A stretch of 64,000 bases of DNA from Paenibacillus hexagrammi (lineage in GTDB: Bacteria > Bacillota > Bacilli > Paenibacillales > NBRC-103111): the NCBI RefSeq assembly GCF_021513275.1, contig NZ_CP090978.1, forward strand, positions 3,596,001 through 3,660,000. Direction: 5' to 3'. The notes beneath the pieces are model-generated. The model saw only the letters and a program-made list of their open reading frames with translations. It did not search any database and was not told where the DNA came from. Of this stretch, positions 55,104 to 64,000 are shown one piece after another (the first letter of the stretch is position 1; each line of letters begins with the position of its first letter). The position numbers and the translations under genes are program-made.

Positions 55104-56714
55104 CTAAATAAAATTCAAATGTTTCATTCTGTTAAAAACAGATAATACTTCATTGATTCTTGGTAATTCAAGCCATCTTTCGAATCCAGGAAAAAAGGAA
55201 GAAAATACAGTATCTAAGCCTTCCCTTTCCATATCTTCAAGAGCTTCTTTAATCTTTTCGTGAATAAAAATGACGTTATCCTGATTACTTATAGCAAGTT
55301 TTCGAATCAAAAAGGCAATAGCTACAAGTTGGGCGTTTGATGTGATGTTGTAAAGCCCTCTGATATCAATTTGTTCATCACCTATCACGATGTATCCCAT
55401 GGTTGAAACCATCAGCTTTTCTGTACCATTTCCTTGTGGATAACTCGAAAAGCGATCTGCGCTAATCTTTCTCTCTATTTCCCAATTTGTAAAGGGAGTC
55501 CGTTCGCGTGGTTTGTCGTGTTCACATAAACGTTTGGCTTCCTGCGTCACGTTTTCTGGCACGAAATTGTCCATCAGGATGACTTGATCGGCAACGGATA
55601 AAAATTCACCGCTTCCACCAATGACCAAGACGGAAGAAACGCCGACTGATTCATAAAGTTCCCTAACCCGTTCCGTAAAAGGGGTTATAGGCTCACGTTT
55701 GATTAATGAACGCATTTTGATGTCTTGTATCATAAAATTCGTGGCACTTCTGTCCTCATCAATAAGAAGAAGCTTACACCCGTAGTCGATTGCCTCCATA
55801 ATATTCGCGGCTTGCGATGTGGAACCTGAGGCATAGTCAGTTGAAAACTGTTCAGCCGAACCATTAGGTATCCATTTTATGAAAGGCGTGATATTGATAT
55901 TTTTAATGGAACGACCTTCCTCAGCCGATATTTCCATTGCAGTTTGGTCTGTAATCACTAATTCTCGTCCGTCGCCAAGGCAATGATTGTAAATCCCCGA
56001 ATTTAGCGCATCCAACATTGTGCTCTTACCCGAATAGCCGCCGCCAGTGATGACGGTCACACCACGTTTTATTCCCATTCCTCTACAACCAAAAATTTCA
56101 ATTTCAATTTCAATATCTGCCGGGGATATAAAGGACAGTGCCACCTCCAGAGGACCGCTATTGTCTTTATTTCTTGGTAAAATGCTGCCATTGGCAATAA
56201 ATGCACAGTATCTACTGGCTTTCAGCCATTCGCGAATCAAATTCTGTTTATTTTCCAATTCGACAGCAGCATTTAATTTGTTGTGATCAAACTCTAATAT
56301 GAACTCATCCACTTCTTTTGGAAGCATCTTGCAAAGCATACGCATCGCCTTATCGTTGTTCTTAAATGGAAGTTGGACTGTAATCATTAAACACAAATAC
56401 GATTTATCCGAAATTTTTTCGACATAGGATGCATTACGTTTTAACACCACATTCGTTGGTCGGAAACAATAAAATGCACCATTTTCCTTATCAGAACGTG
56501 ACCGGTTATAAATCAATTTATTTAATGCCGCAATATGATGAACCCATTCTCTTAATGCAAAATCGGAGAGAACAACTGAATTGGTATTTTCGTCTAAGCC
56601 GAGACGGTCAAAAGGTATTTTTATGGTGATACATGGTTTATCCAGAGTGAGTTTATGCGTCCGTTCAATGTAATAAGCAACATCATTATACCAATAGGTT
56701 GGATCAGATATCAT
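55104..56714 (-). CDS. ABC-class P-loop ATPase of unknown function (PF09818-like)
   Basis: A soluble P-loop ATPase of at least 536 aa. The Walker A variant is GGGYSGKSTMLDALNSG, the signature-like block is YASGSTSQAANIMEAIDYG, and Walker B is LLLIDEDRSATNFMI. This is the pattern of the predicted ABC_ATPase family, whose role is unknown. The coordinate end is the first ATG, which has no clear ribosome-binding site. The frame stays open for 31 more codons and looks coding (SDQSTYGIIYEGSYFDDGG), back to a TGA at 56814. An ATT at 56807, 9 nt after AGGA, is the best true start. Two terminator hairpins and a leader peptide gene lie upstream, so attenuation control is likely. Confidence 0.75.
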   Translation of the reverse strand: MISDPTYWYNDVAYYIERTHKLTLDKPCITIKIPFDRLGLDENTNSVVLSDFALREWVHHIAALNKLIYNRSRSDKENGAFYCFRPTNVVLKRNASYVEKISDKSYLCLMITVQLPFKNNDKAMRMLCKMLPKEVDEFILEFDHNKLNAAVELENKQNLIREWLKASRYCAFIANGSILPRNKDNSGPLEVALSFISPADIEIEIEIFGCRGMGIKRGVTVITGGGYSGKSTMLDALNSGIYNHCLGDGRELVITDQTAMEISAEEGRSIKNINITPFIKWIPNGSAEQFSTDYASGSTSQAANIMEAIDYGCKLLLIDEDRSATNFMIQDIKMRSLIKREPITPFTERVRELYESVGVSSVLVIGGSGEFLSVADQVILMDNFVPENVTQEAKRLCEHDKPRERTPFTNWEIERKISADRFSSYPQGNGTEKLMVSTMGYIVIGDEQIDIRGLYNITSNAQLVAIAFLIRKLAISNQDNVIFIHEKIKEALEDMEREGLDTVFSSFFPGFERWLELPRINEVLSVFNRMKHLNFI

Positions 56715-56854
56715 ACCGCCATCATCAAAGTATGAACCTTCATAAATTATTCCGTAAGTTGACTGATCGGATTGTAATGATCGAAAATATTGAGCGAGTC
56801 TTTTAATAAAGTATCATCCTTTCATATTTGGAAAACTGTTTGAAATTTACCGCG

Positions 56855-56888
56855 AAAAAAAAAGACAGCCACTCCCTGAGCGACTGTC
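56855..56888 (-). terminator. Terminator/attenuator hairpin directly before the ABC_ATPase gene
   Basis: An 11-bp stem with two wobble pairs (GACAGTCGCTC / GAGTGGCTGTC) is followed on the minus strand by a T9 run. It ends about 50 bp upstream of the probable ABC_ATPase start and in the same direction, so it would stop transcription before the gene unless prevented. Confidence 0.75.
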
Positions 56889-56930
56889 ATAGACCGGCGA
56901 GAAAGCCAAAACTTTCCTTCCGCCTAAATA

Positions 56931-56965
56931 TAAAAGCCCTGAGGGGTATCCTGCCCTCAGAGCCT
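56931..56965 (-). terminator. First leader hairpin between leader peptide and attenuator
   Basis: AGGCTCTGAGGG pairs with CCCTCAGGGCT (one bulge) around CAGGATAC, followed by TTTTATATTT on the minus strand. It may be a weaker terminator or an alternative structure of the leader RNA. Confidence 0.6.
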
Positions 56966-56985
56966 AATGAATTCGTAATAAGTAA

Positions 56986-57033
56986 TTAGAAAGCAATATG
57001 AGGATAGGACGTATATGTTGTTTTTGTTTTCAT
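56986..57033 (-). CDS. Leader peptide, 15 aa
   Basis: The ATG at 57033 follows GAGGTGAGGAC. The peptide is MKTKTTYTSYPHIAF, rich in Thr and Tyr, and ends about 20 nt before the first hairpin. Short ORF, strong ribosome-binding site and two hairpins before an ATPase gene match the layout of ribosome-mediated attenuators that control antibiotic-response genes. Confidence 0.5.
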   Translation of the reverse strand: MKTKTTYTSYPHIAF

Positions 57034-57306
57034 TGTCCTCACCTCGTTACGATTTATTTTTACTGCAACAGAATCATAACATAAAGTTCACCCATAATAA
57101 AGGGGGAAGATTGTTAAATTAATCTGGATCCGTAATAACCTTTTACAAACTCTTCAAAATCCTCTGGTGTATGGAATATACAGCCCACTAATCATCCCTT
57201 TTCCATTGAGCCGAAACTAAAAGTTGGATACCCCGGAAAATACCGAACTTCTGTAACCATCCCTCCCCTGGTAAGCTTAAATCAATAACAAGAAGGAGTG
57301 GTAAAC

Positions 57307-57959
57307 ATGAAAATTTCGGTTATGGGTACTGGCAATATGGGTAAAGCATTGGTGAAACAATTTGCTGCAAATAGTAAAAATTCGATCCTTTGGGGTTCAC
57401 GAAATCCTGAGGAAGCAAAGCAACTTGTGGAGACACTCGCACTGCCGAACACTATGGTATGCACCTATGAGGAGGCGCAACAAGCCGACATCTTGATTCC
57501 TACTTTTCACACAGCCATTTTAAAAAATGGGCAATAGCTAATAAGGAGCTGTTACGAGGCAAGATCATCGTAGATATTTCGAATCCGTTTAACTCTGATT
57601 TCAGCGGGTTCACTACAGCCTGGGGCGAGTCATCCGCTGAGCAGCTTCAGTCCTTGCTGCCGGACTCCATGATAATCGGTGCATTTAAAAATACTTTCTT
57701 TAAGGTCTTTGATGAGCCTATATGCAATAGTCAACTTAGTGATGTTCTTGTCACTGGGAACGACGAACACGCAGTTCAAACCTTCCTGGAACATGTCAAA
57801 CCCCTTCCATTCAGGTTCCTTTACGCGGGTAAGCTCGAGAATAATCGGACAATCGAACGTTTTACGTTGCTTGAATTGGAGCTTGCCATTCGATATAATT
57901 CCTACCCTTATATTTCGATGCAAGTATTCGGGATTCAAAATGCGGTCCTAGTTAACTAA
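57307..57959 (+). pseudogene. NADP-binding oxidoreductase (F420-reductase-like fold), one frameshift
   Basis: The ATG at 57307 follows AAGGAG. The N-terminus is a Rossmann fold (MKISVMGTGNMGKALVKQFA, WGSRNPEEAK). An A6 run at 57532-57537 should be A7. With it, the sequence continues WAIANKELLRGKIIVDISNP and FNSDF to the stop at 57957. The total of 653 nt is one base short of 218 codons. It belongs to the NADPH-dependent F420-reductase-like group of dehydrogenases, which in Firmicutes need not use F420. It is convergent with, and overlaps by a few bases, the LysR-type gene. Confidence 0.8.
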
Positions 57960-58804
57960 CCGATCAGTCGTAAAATGCGCTGGCCCTTTGCCTGGTTCAT
58001 GCTAGCCACGGCAATGGTCCGGTGAGCATCCGGATGATTTAAGGGTCGATACACGAACCGATCGGAGTACATCTGGGATACAAGAGCTTCTGGTAACACC
58101 GTGACTCCTGACCCATTCCCTACATAACCGAGGATGACTTCACTGAAGCCGACCTCGGTTATGATTTGCATGGACGTCTTATGGGCTTCGAACATCTGGG
58201 TCAAAGCTGCTCGGATCGTACATCCTTCGTGATAGAGAATAAGAGGCTGTTTGCTTAACTCCATCAACGTGATTTCCATCTGTCTGGATAATGGATGCTC
58301 TTTCGGCATAACCACATAAAACATCTCTTTTTGTAACTCCCCGCTCCATATGGACGGATGTGTGGAGACGCGTTCGGCAACAGCCAAATCAACTTCCCCG
58401 TCGATCAGCAGCTTGTAAGCTTCTTTCGTTGATTGCCGATATACGATTTCCACTTCATAGCCCTGTTCCTGCAGTTTGGGAAGCCCGGACATCAGATACC
58501 TAGTAGCGATATCCGGAACTGATGCAATTTTAATGCGACTCCACACTTTAAATGGTTTCAATCCATCCTCCAAAGCAGATAATTGATCTAACAGCCGGAT
58601 CGAGGCATCATACATGACCTTTCCGGCTCCTGTTAGTTCGACACCTTGCGAAGAACGGACAAAAAGCTGTACATCGTACTGCTTTTCCAAACTCCTCAAT
58701 TGCTTGCTGAGCGCAGTATGACTTATATGTAAAGCTTCGCTCGCCTTAGCTATGCTTTTTAAGCGGGCCGTTTCCATGAAACTTACCAAAAAATCTGTGT
58801 TCAT
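57956..58804 (-). CDS. LysR-family transcription regulator
   Basis: A 282-aa regulator with the N-terminal helix-turn-helix (FMETARLKSIAKASEALHIS, TALSKQLRSLEK) and a LysR substrate-binding domain (about 90-280). I chose the ATG at 58804 (MNTDFLVSF), which has a G-rich ribosome-binding site. The stops of this gene and the oxidoreductase overlap. The regulated genes are not obvious; the oxidoreductase would be transcribed towards it, not from a shared promoter. Confidence 0.85.
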   Translation of the reverse strand: MNTDFLVSFMETARLKSIAKASEALHISHTALSKQLRSLEKQYDVQLFVRSSQGVELTGAGKVMYDASIRLLDQLSALEDGLKPFKVWSRIKIASVPDIATRYLMSGLPKLQEQGYEVEIVYRQSTKEAYKLLIDGEVDLAVAERVSTHPSIWSGELQKEMFYVVMPKEHPLSRQMEITLMELSKQPLILYHEGCTIRAALTQMFEAHKTSMQIITEVGFSEVILGYVGNGSGVTVLPEALVSQMYSDRFVYRPLNHPDAHRTIAVASMNQAKGQRILRLIG

Positions 58805-58978
58805 AAAGTCCCCCCCATCCATTAACAGCGTCTGTCGTTACAGAACCAGGCACATTACACCTGCCAATATTATACATGATCGTAAATAATAAAAGCATTT
58901 TTCACTTTTTCCCGCTCCAACGCTCTTTAAGCTCAGCTTCTTTACTTAATTATGGAACAGTCATAACGATAAAATAAA

Positions 58979-59007
58979 GAAGGAGTTTGCAACGTGGCAA
59001 CTCCTTC
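58979..59007 (-). terminator. Hairpin after the VOC fragment
   Basis: GAAGGAGTT-GC / GC-AACTCCTTC forms a stem downstream of the 59021 stop, followed on the minus strand by TTTATTTTATC. Confidence 0.6.
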
Positions 59008-59020
59008 CTCTTCGTGTCAT

Positions 59021-59185
59021 TCAAGTTTTAGGGCTAGGTAATTTCTCAAGCATAATCACTGATTCCTCTTTGCCCCTTAAAATTGCATATGTCCCAGTCT
59101 GTTGAATCGTTTCAAACCCTAGATAACTTGCATACCATTGAATCGATTTTTCCAGATTTGAAACTCCGATGCGAATCGAGTCCAT
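59021..59185 (-). pseudogene. VOC-family fragment, 54 aa
   Basis: One half of a glyoxalase-like module is visible: MDSIRIGVSNLEKSIQWYAS and the ending VIMLEKLPSPKT. Complete VOC proteins have about 115-130 residues. The upstream frame is interrupted. A decayed gene is more likely than a true small protein. Confidence 0.6.
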
Positions 59186-59282
59186 CGCAAAGTGCTCTTG
59201 CTGATTCCCGTCAGGTCAGAAAATCTCCCCCAAAAATTTGCTGTTAATTCTTGTTGGATGACAAGTTGGTTTTGAAATGAGG

Positions 59283-59316
59283 AAAGCCAGCAAACACAAG
59301 GGTCGCTGGCTTTTTT
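59283..59316 (+). terminator. Orphan plus-strand terminator-like hairpin
   Basis: AAAGCCAGC / GCTGGCTTT with a 13-nt loop is followed by T6 on the plus strand. No plus-strand gene ends before it. Its stem resembles the amylase terminator (AGCCAGC / GCTGGCT). Confidence 0.5.
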
Positions 59317-59514
59317 GCAAAAATTAATATGACAATTTTTTTTGTAATTGCAGATAACAGCTTTTTGTATCAATAAAAATAAAGAGGGTCTGTCAACAAG
59401 CACGCCCCTTCAACTATCATTCACCATCAGGGTAAACTGCGAGTTACTTAAAAATCAGGGAACAGTTGCCGTGGCATTCTGCTCCCTGTTTTCTGTGCAA
59501 ACGTTTCCGTCAGC

Positions 59515-59775
59515 TTAAAGATGTGTGTGCTCAAAACTGACCCAGGACAGATATATGCTTAGAATGGTTAATGCGAAAAAGATGACTGAGATACGAGTGT
59601 TTCTACGGAACTTGATGCCATATGAAGTAAAAAAAATTGCAGCGGCAAGCTTTGCAACGCTCTGGTAATATCCAAGATTCGAAAAAAATGAACTGCTACA
59701 TACTATCGTAACCAGCAACGTTGAAGAGATAAGGATCTTAAACCACAGAGGTTCCCTTAAAAATTGTTTATACAT
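59515..59775 (-). CDS. Small membrane protein, 86 aa, unknown
   Basis: The ATG at 59775 (MYKQFLREPLWFK) lies behind GAGGA. Three hydrophobic segments (about 12-30, 35-55 and 62-80) fill most of the protein. No conserved motif is visible and I do not recognise a family. It stands alone. Confidence 0.55.
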   Translation of the reverse strand: MYKQFLREPLWFKILISSTLLVTIVCSSSFFSNLGYYQSVAKLAAAIFFTSYGIKFRRNTRISVIFFALTILSIYLSWVSFEHTHL

Positions 59776-60133
59776 AAATTTTATCCTCAGCACAATATCA
59801 TTCCTCCATCATTTGCATTAATTTCTAATATTAGCACATTGCACTGGGAAATTATATCTTTTACAGAATTATTATACCTTTACATCGTTAATATTAGAGC
59901 GCCTTCCGCGGAATCGATAAGTTCAACAATGTATATTTCATTTCACGTATTTGTGGCTTAGAAACGGAGACAATTTCTGGTTTTTCTTGACGACTGTCTG
60001 GGATCAAAAACACTGCGACGAATGAATCGAATACGAAAGCAGTTCCGTGCACCTTCTACGTTTTAGGATCAACTGTGGCACTGCTTTGAGCAATTTATTG
60101 TATTCTCATCTCCCTTTAGTTTCATACCCGAAG
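59776..60133. other. Gene-free stretch
   Basis: AT-rich DNA with no frame that has a ribosome-binding site or coding character on either strand; no hairpin with a T-run was seen. Confidence 0.4.
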
Positions 60134-60450
60134 CTAAACAATTGTAGCTCTGTACCCTGTATGTTTAACTTTATCAACTGCCTCGATATAGCCATCGAAA
60201 TAATAAGGTATATCATCTTCTTTACCATTGCGAATTCTGCCTTTAACTTTATCAAATGCAAATAGGGAAATTGAATATTCAGGCTCTCCAGTAATTAACA
60301 CGGGTTGTTCACTTTCTTTTACCCAAATGAACTGCCCAACTCAAGTTTTCGTAGACTTTGCACACTAAAATCAAAATTTCCTTTATCTGAAAAATTATTT
60401 ATGAAACTTTCCGCTGTAGTACTAATGTCTTGCTCTAATCTATTTCGCAT
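60134..60450 (-). pseudogene. Small immunity-like protein, one frameshift
   Basis: The ATG at 60450 follows GGAGGGAG. The first frame reads MRNRLEQDISTTAESFINNF and FDFSVQSLRKLEL and stops. The next frame continues FIWVKESEQPVLITGEPEYS, FAFDKVKGRIRNGKEDDIPY and ends YRATIV. The total of 317 nt is one base short of 106 codons, so one missing base near 60342 explains it. The protein is soluble and resembles small immunity-type proteins, but I cannot name a family. Confidence 0.5.
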
Positions 60451-60571
60451 ATATACTCCCTCCGAAAATAGTAGACTTACTGTTAGTGATATTAATATCT
60501 AGTGAAAAAAAGTTCTATGTTGCTGTTGATTGTTGAGTGTGCCAGTTAGTATCACAGTTAGCAGCAGTTAC

Positions 60572-61141
60572 TTATTTTGATAATGTATGAAGTCGCAGCT
60601 CAAAAAAATACTGTACAATTGGATGTTTGAGCTTCATCTTTTCGGCTATGCCCAAAATCCGTTTTTTTCCAACTCGTCTGTCAACCAAAGCTAGAATATT
60701 CAATAAGATATCATTACTCTCTAAGCTTTCCTCTATAGAGATGGATAAAAACTTATTAGCTGTAACGATAAAATTCGATTTACTTAATGATGACTGCGCT
60801 GATATAAGCTCCTTCGCATATTCCGATATTTTCCTACTTCTAGCTATTACTTGTAAACGATGCTCCGGAATCCCCCCATTGGTATTTTTTCTGACCGCCT
60901 CGATTTCTTCATTACTAATAGGGATTTGAATATCTGCATCATTCTTAATCTCTAGCTCTGTCTGATACCATTTGATCAAGGTATCACTCATATTGAGCAC
61001 GTTCTTTTTATCTACTGCCATATAACAAAGTCCTGCTTTATCCGGTAGATAGCGATAGCTGGTTGAAAGGTATTCGACCCTCCCATATAGCGCAGGACTG
61101 AGAAAACTCTCCAGTTGTTGTTTCAACTTGCTCCAGGCCAT
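60572..61141 (-). CDS. SF0329-like uncharacterised protein
   Basis: A 189-aa soluble protein starting MAWSKLKQQLESFLSPALYG, then RVEYLSTSYRYLPDKAGLCY and MAVDKK. I recognise this start as that of the SF0329 family of unknown function, often found near polymorphic-toxin or immunity genes. The C-terminal half is helical (VDRRVGKKRILGIAEKMKLK). The ATG follows GGAGG. The immunity-like gene at 60134 lies downstream in the same direction. Confidence 0.65.
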   Translation of the reverse strand: MAWSKLKQQLESFLSPALYGRVEYLSTSYRYLPDKAGLCYMAVDKKNVLNMSDTLIKWYQTELEIKNDADIQIPISNEEIEAVRKNTNGGIPEHRLQVIARSRKISEYAKELISAQSSLSKSNFIVTANKFLSISIEESLESNDILLNILALVDRRVGKKRILGIAEKMKLKHPIVQYFFELRLHTLSK

Positions 61142-61307
61142 GTCAGCCTCCTATGTTTGATTTTATTATCCATCATACAACAACCAACACATCTATCAAA
61201 CAATGTCTTGAATCTCCATGAGACCGATGAATTCCCGGAACGGATGTCGTCTATATAAACGAAGGCTTAAATGAACACAAACTAATTTGACGAAGAGGTG
61301 TTTTGAA

Positions 61308-61724
61308 ATGGCATTAACGTCCGGATTCACTAGCTTCAACCTGCCTGTAAAAAACGTAGAACAATCGAAAGCGTTCTTCACCGGACTCGGATTCGAGCTC
61401 AACCCGCAATTCCCCGATAACGAGAATTCGGTAGCCATCGTGATCGGTGACAACCTGCAGGTCATGCTGATCAATCAAGCATTCTTTAATACGCTCACGG
61501 AAAAGGAAACCGTCGATACGAGCAAGTATGCGCAGATGACGATCGCACTCTCCTTCGAGAGCCGGGAAAAAGTCGATGAAATCGTGAATACCGCGGTCTC
61601 CTTGGGCGGTAAATTGCACGCTGATCCTGAATATCATGGGTTCATGTATCATTGGGGCTTCGTGGACTTGGACGGCCATCTGTGGGCCATTAACTGCATG
61701 AACATGGATGCAGCACAAGGTTAA
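61308..61724 (+). CDS. VOC-family (glyoxalase-like) protein
   Basis: A 138-aa protein with the paired modules of the VOC fold (FTSFNLPVKNVEQSKAFFTG and FMYHWGFVDLDGHLWAINCM). The ATG at 61308 follows GAGGTG; the longer frame to 61287 has no ribosome-binding site. This looks like the group often annotated as extradiol-dioxygenase-like or PhnB-like lactoylglutathione-lyase relatives. Substrate unknown. Confidence 0.85.
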   Translation: MALTSGFTSFNLPVKNVEQSKAFFTGLGFELNPQFPDNENSVAIVIGDNLQVMLINQAFFNTLTEKETVDTSKYAQMTIALSFESREKVDEIVNTAVSLGGKLHADPEYHGFMYHWGFVDLDGHLWAINCMNMDAAQG

Positions 61725-61762
61725 AGCTATCCGAGAGCACGCTCGTACTAGGGTTCAAAAAG

Positions 61763-61796
61763 AAAGACGCCGGGCATCATCCCAGGCGTCTTCTTT
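61763..61796 (+). terminator. Terminator of the VOC gene
   Basis: AAAGACGCC(GGG) pairs with (CCC)AGGCGTCTT around CATCAT, followed by TTCTTT, 40 bp after the VOC stop. Confidence 0.75.
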
Positions 61797-61980
61797 GCGA
61801 TGATTAGTTTTGTTGCTGCTTAGCTCATCCGAGCGAAGCTGCGCCCGGTCCATCGTCTCTCGGGCTTTTTGCAAGGCGCTGTTCACCGCTGCCGGCGACA
61901 TCGCCAACGTTGCCGCGATCTGCTTGGAGGACCATTCAGCGGCTCTGTCCCTTAACTGCCATAGAAATGCCCCCCTAAAT
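61797..61980 (-). pseudogene. Sigma-70 region 4 fragment (ECF sigma factor remnant)
   Basis: One minus-strand frame reads AFLWQLRDRAAEWSSKQIAA, then TLAMSPAAVNSALQKARETM. This is region 4 (helix-turn-helix) of an ECF-type sigma factor of the group with pattern WSxxEIA..SxAAVNSALQRAR. Region 2 and the start are missing and there is no start codon in frame. It is a gene remnant next to the VOC gene terminator. Confidence 0.65.
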
Positions 61981-62050
61981 AATCATCGGATTTACCAGGG
62001 GGCTTTCCATGTATATTCTAAGCATGTTTTCGCTCACTGGAGTCTCCTAC

Positions 62051-64000
62051 TCAGGACTCCTTCTTTAAAAAGGAGCGCAAATCGGACAGCAGAATCGGCC
62101 GGCAAATGTGGAAACCCTGCGCCATTTCACAATGATGCTGCATGGCTAGCTCATATTGTTCCTGGAGTTCGATCCCTTCGACGCAGCTCACTAGCTTCAA
62201 GTCTTCAATAAGGCTGAGAATGGAATGAAAAATAGCGCTGCTGATTTCGTTGTGCTGGATATCTTTGACGAACATCCGGTCGATTTTGATAATGTTGAGC
62301 GGTAAGGATTTAATAATCGACAGCGACGAGTTGCCAACGCCGAAGTCATCCAAGGCAATGCGTACGCCGAGATTCATTAATTGTTTCATGTGCGCGGAGG
62401 TTTGCTCCATTTTTTGAATGGCCGCATGTTCGGTGATTTCAAGGCAAAGCAAATGAGGGGGCAGGCTCGTCCGCTCCAGTATCTTTGTAATCGTCTCGAC
62501 AAAATTGCTCTGCGCAATATGCACAAAGGAGATGTTGATGGATACCATAAGCGGCGGGTATCCTTCGTCAAGCAGCCGCTTGTTGTCCGTGCAGGCTTGC
62601 AGGAGAACCCATTCGCTGAGCGGGATGATCATCCCCGTTTCTTCGGCAAGCGGTATGAATTCTCCGGGCGGCACTTTGCCGAATACCGGCGAAGACCAAC
62701 GCAGCAGCGCCTCCATCCCGATGATGGCTCCTGTAGAAAACTCCACTTGCGGCTGATAGTGCAGTTCGAATTCGCCTGCTTCAAAGCTCCTCGCAAGCAG
62801 CCCTCCATCGTCAGTTTTTGCAGCGAATCCTCGTTCATTTCCTGGCTGTAGACGTGGTAACGGTTTTTACCGTTTTCTTTGGCTTGATACATCGCAATGT
62901 CGGCGTACTGAATCAGCGATTCCCGGTCTGAGCCGTGCTCGGGACAGAAACAGATGCCGATGCTGGGTGTAGCGTAAACGAGGTGCCCATCAATATTGAG
63001 CGGCGCATTAAGCGCCCGCAGAATGGATTGGGCCACAGTTTCGGCATACTGATACGACTGCAGCTTCGTGCATATGATAATGAACTCGTCACCGCCCAAG
63101 CGGCCGACGATATCAAGAGGGCCGACGGAGCGCTCCAGCAGCCTGGCGATTTGGCATAATAGCTGATCTCCGACCAAGTGACCCAAGCTGTCGTTGACAA
63201 CTTTGAACCGGTCAAGATCCAGCATGATCACGGCGAGAGGATTCTCCTCTTGGGCAAGCTCCTCGGTAATTCGGTTGTAGATGTACCTGCGGTTTGAAAG
63301 GCCCGTGAGCGCATCGTGATAGGCGATAAAATAAATATCTTCTTCAGCCTTCTTACGCACCGTAATATCGACGATCGATCCGATCATGCGGATCGGCTGA
63401 CCTTTCTGATCCCGTACCGCCTCGCCTGCCGCACTGATCCAGATCAGGTCTTTTTGATTTTTAAGCATCCGGAATTCCCGTTGAAAATGCGTGCCATGCC
63501 GATAATGATCCATCATCGCATCCCGTAATCCCGGCCAGTCATCGGGGTGAATACGCTGTATGAACTCGCTTGCCTGCATCATGAGGCCTTCATGGTCCAG
63601 GATATGGTTAATTTTTCGGTTCCACTCGATCAGATTCGTGTCAAGGTCCCAGTCAAAAATGCCGTCATTCGTGGCGGAAGAGACGATTTCGAGTCTGTGC
63701 TCCCTTTGCCGCGCCTCTTCATAGAGAGTCTCGCGTTCCAGTGCATGGGCAAGAAGGTCCAGCGTATGTCTGACGGAGTGAATCAGCGGCCCCAGGCTGC
63801 TTGTATGACTCTTGTCAAAAATATTTCCGATCAGCACGATAAAGCCGAAATCCCGTTTTTCCGTTTTCAGGGTATGAACGGTCAGGCTTTCATTGGCTTC
63901 AACGATTTGCCCCAGCCAGGCTGGAGGAAAAGCCTCTTCGGCGAATATTTCGCCGACTTCCACGATGCATTCTTGCTTTCGGCTGAATATGTTGTCGATC
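62051..64000 (-). pseudogene. PAS-GGDEF-EAL cyclic-di-GMP protein, one frameshift, 5' end outside window
   Basis: The frame is open to the right edge. In order: a GAF-like end, a PAS domain (about 85-205 of the visible part, TNDGIFDWDLDTNLIEWN), a GGDEF domain with an intact RLGGDEF active site, and an EAL domain (MEALLRW; EITEHAA; LDDFGVGNSS). GGDEF makes and EAL cleaves cyclic di-GMP. At about 62801 one base is missing: the GGDEF frame goes on into nonsense after LTMEG, while the next frame gives LLARSFEAGEFELHYQPQVE and joins the EAL domain. The EAL key residues appear present. Sequencing error or inactivation cannot be separated here. Confidence 0.85.

Noticed and set aside
59119..59403. 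A 94-codon minus-strand frame
   Set aside because: It runs through a terminator hairpin and out of frame with the VOC fragment; composition is not protein-like.

Overview
The window looks like chromosomal DNA of a Paenibacillus-type Firmicute. The evidence is strong AGGAGG ribosome-binding sites, large secreted multi-domain glycosidases, a lipoprotein/LplB/YtcP-type sugar ABC transporter with a YesM/YesN-type two-component system, CcpA-type cre sites, and PadR, MarR, TetR and AraC regulators of Bacillales type. I see no rRNA, tRNA, CRISPR array, phage module or intact insertion sequence.

Positions 1-34,933 form a polysaccharide-utilisation region. On the minus strand are a GH43-GH88-GH42-like operon (20913 to 15907), a solute-binding protein with two permeases and a sensor/response-regulator pair (15751 to 10347), and three giant secreted enzymes: a LamG/GH43 enzyme (1772-5038), a double-GH43 enzyme (5408-9761) and a GH2 enzyme (24808-30006). 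All three giants end in a cohesin-like plus dockerin tail. A partial GH59-like enzyme starts at 1323 and leaves the window. An SDR/AraC pair and an amidase are inserted in between. A plus-strand multi-CBM GH13 amylase closes the region. Two layers of shared regulation can be read from the DNA: cre-like sites before five of the secreted enzymes with a GATACGTWWTGTATC palindrome before three of them, and a 46-bp element shared by the GH43-GH88 operon and the transporter operon.

Positions 35,000-64,000 are a mixed region. It holds a nucleotidyltransferase, a ClC/MarR divergent pair, a truncated MFS gene next to an ArsR-GHKL fusion, a small-protein cluster with SUKH-type and other immunity-like genes, a PadR-pentapeptide-DrrAB-like cluster, a cyclase, an MBL hydrolase, a TetR-controlled FtsX/LolD-type transporter with a hidden 51-aa peptide gene, an ABC_ATPase (PF09818-like) gene behind a leader peptide and two terminators, an oxidoreductase/LysR pair, VOC proteins, and a PAS-GGDEF-EAL protein running off the right edge.

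At least ten genes are split by single-base indels, several in homopolymers, so a good part of the apparent pseudogenes may be draft-assembly errors. A permease-to-kinase fusion at about 12,655 and several gene fragments (MCP, MFS, AKR, sigma factor, VOC) are not explained by single-base errors. Functions are assigned from motif recognition only; no database search was run.
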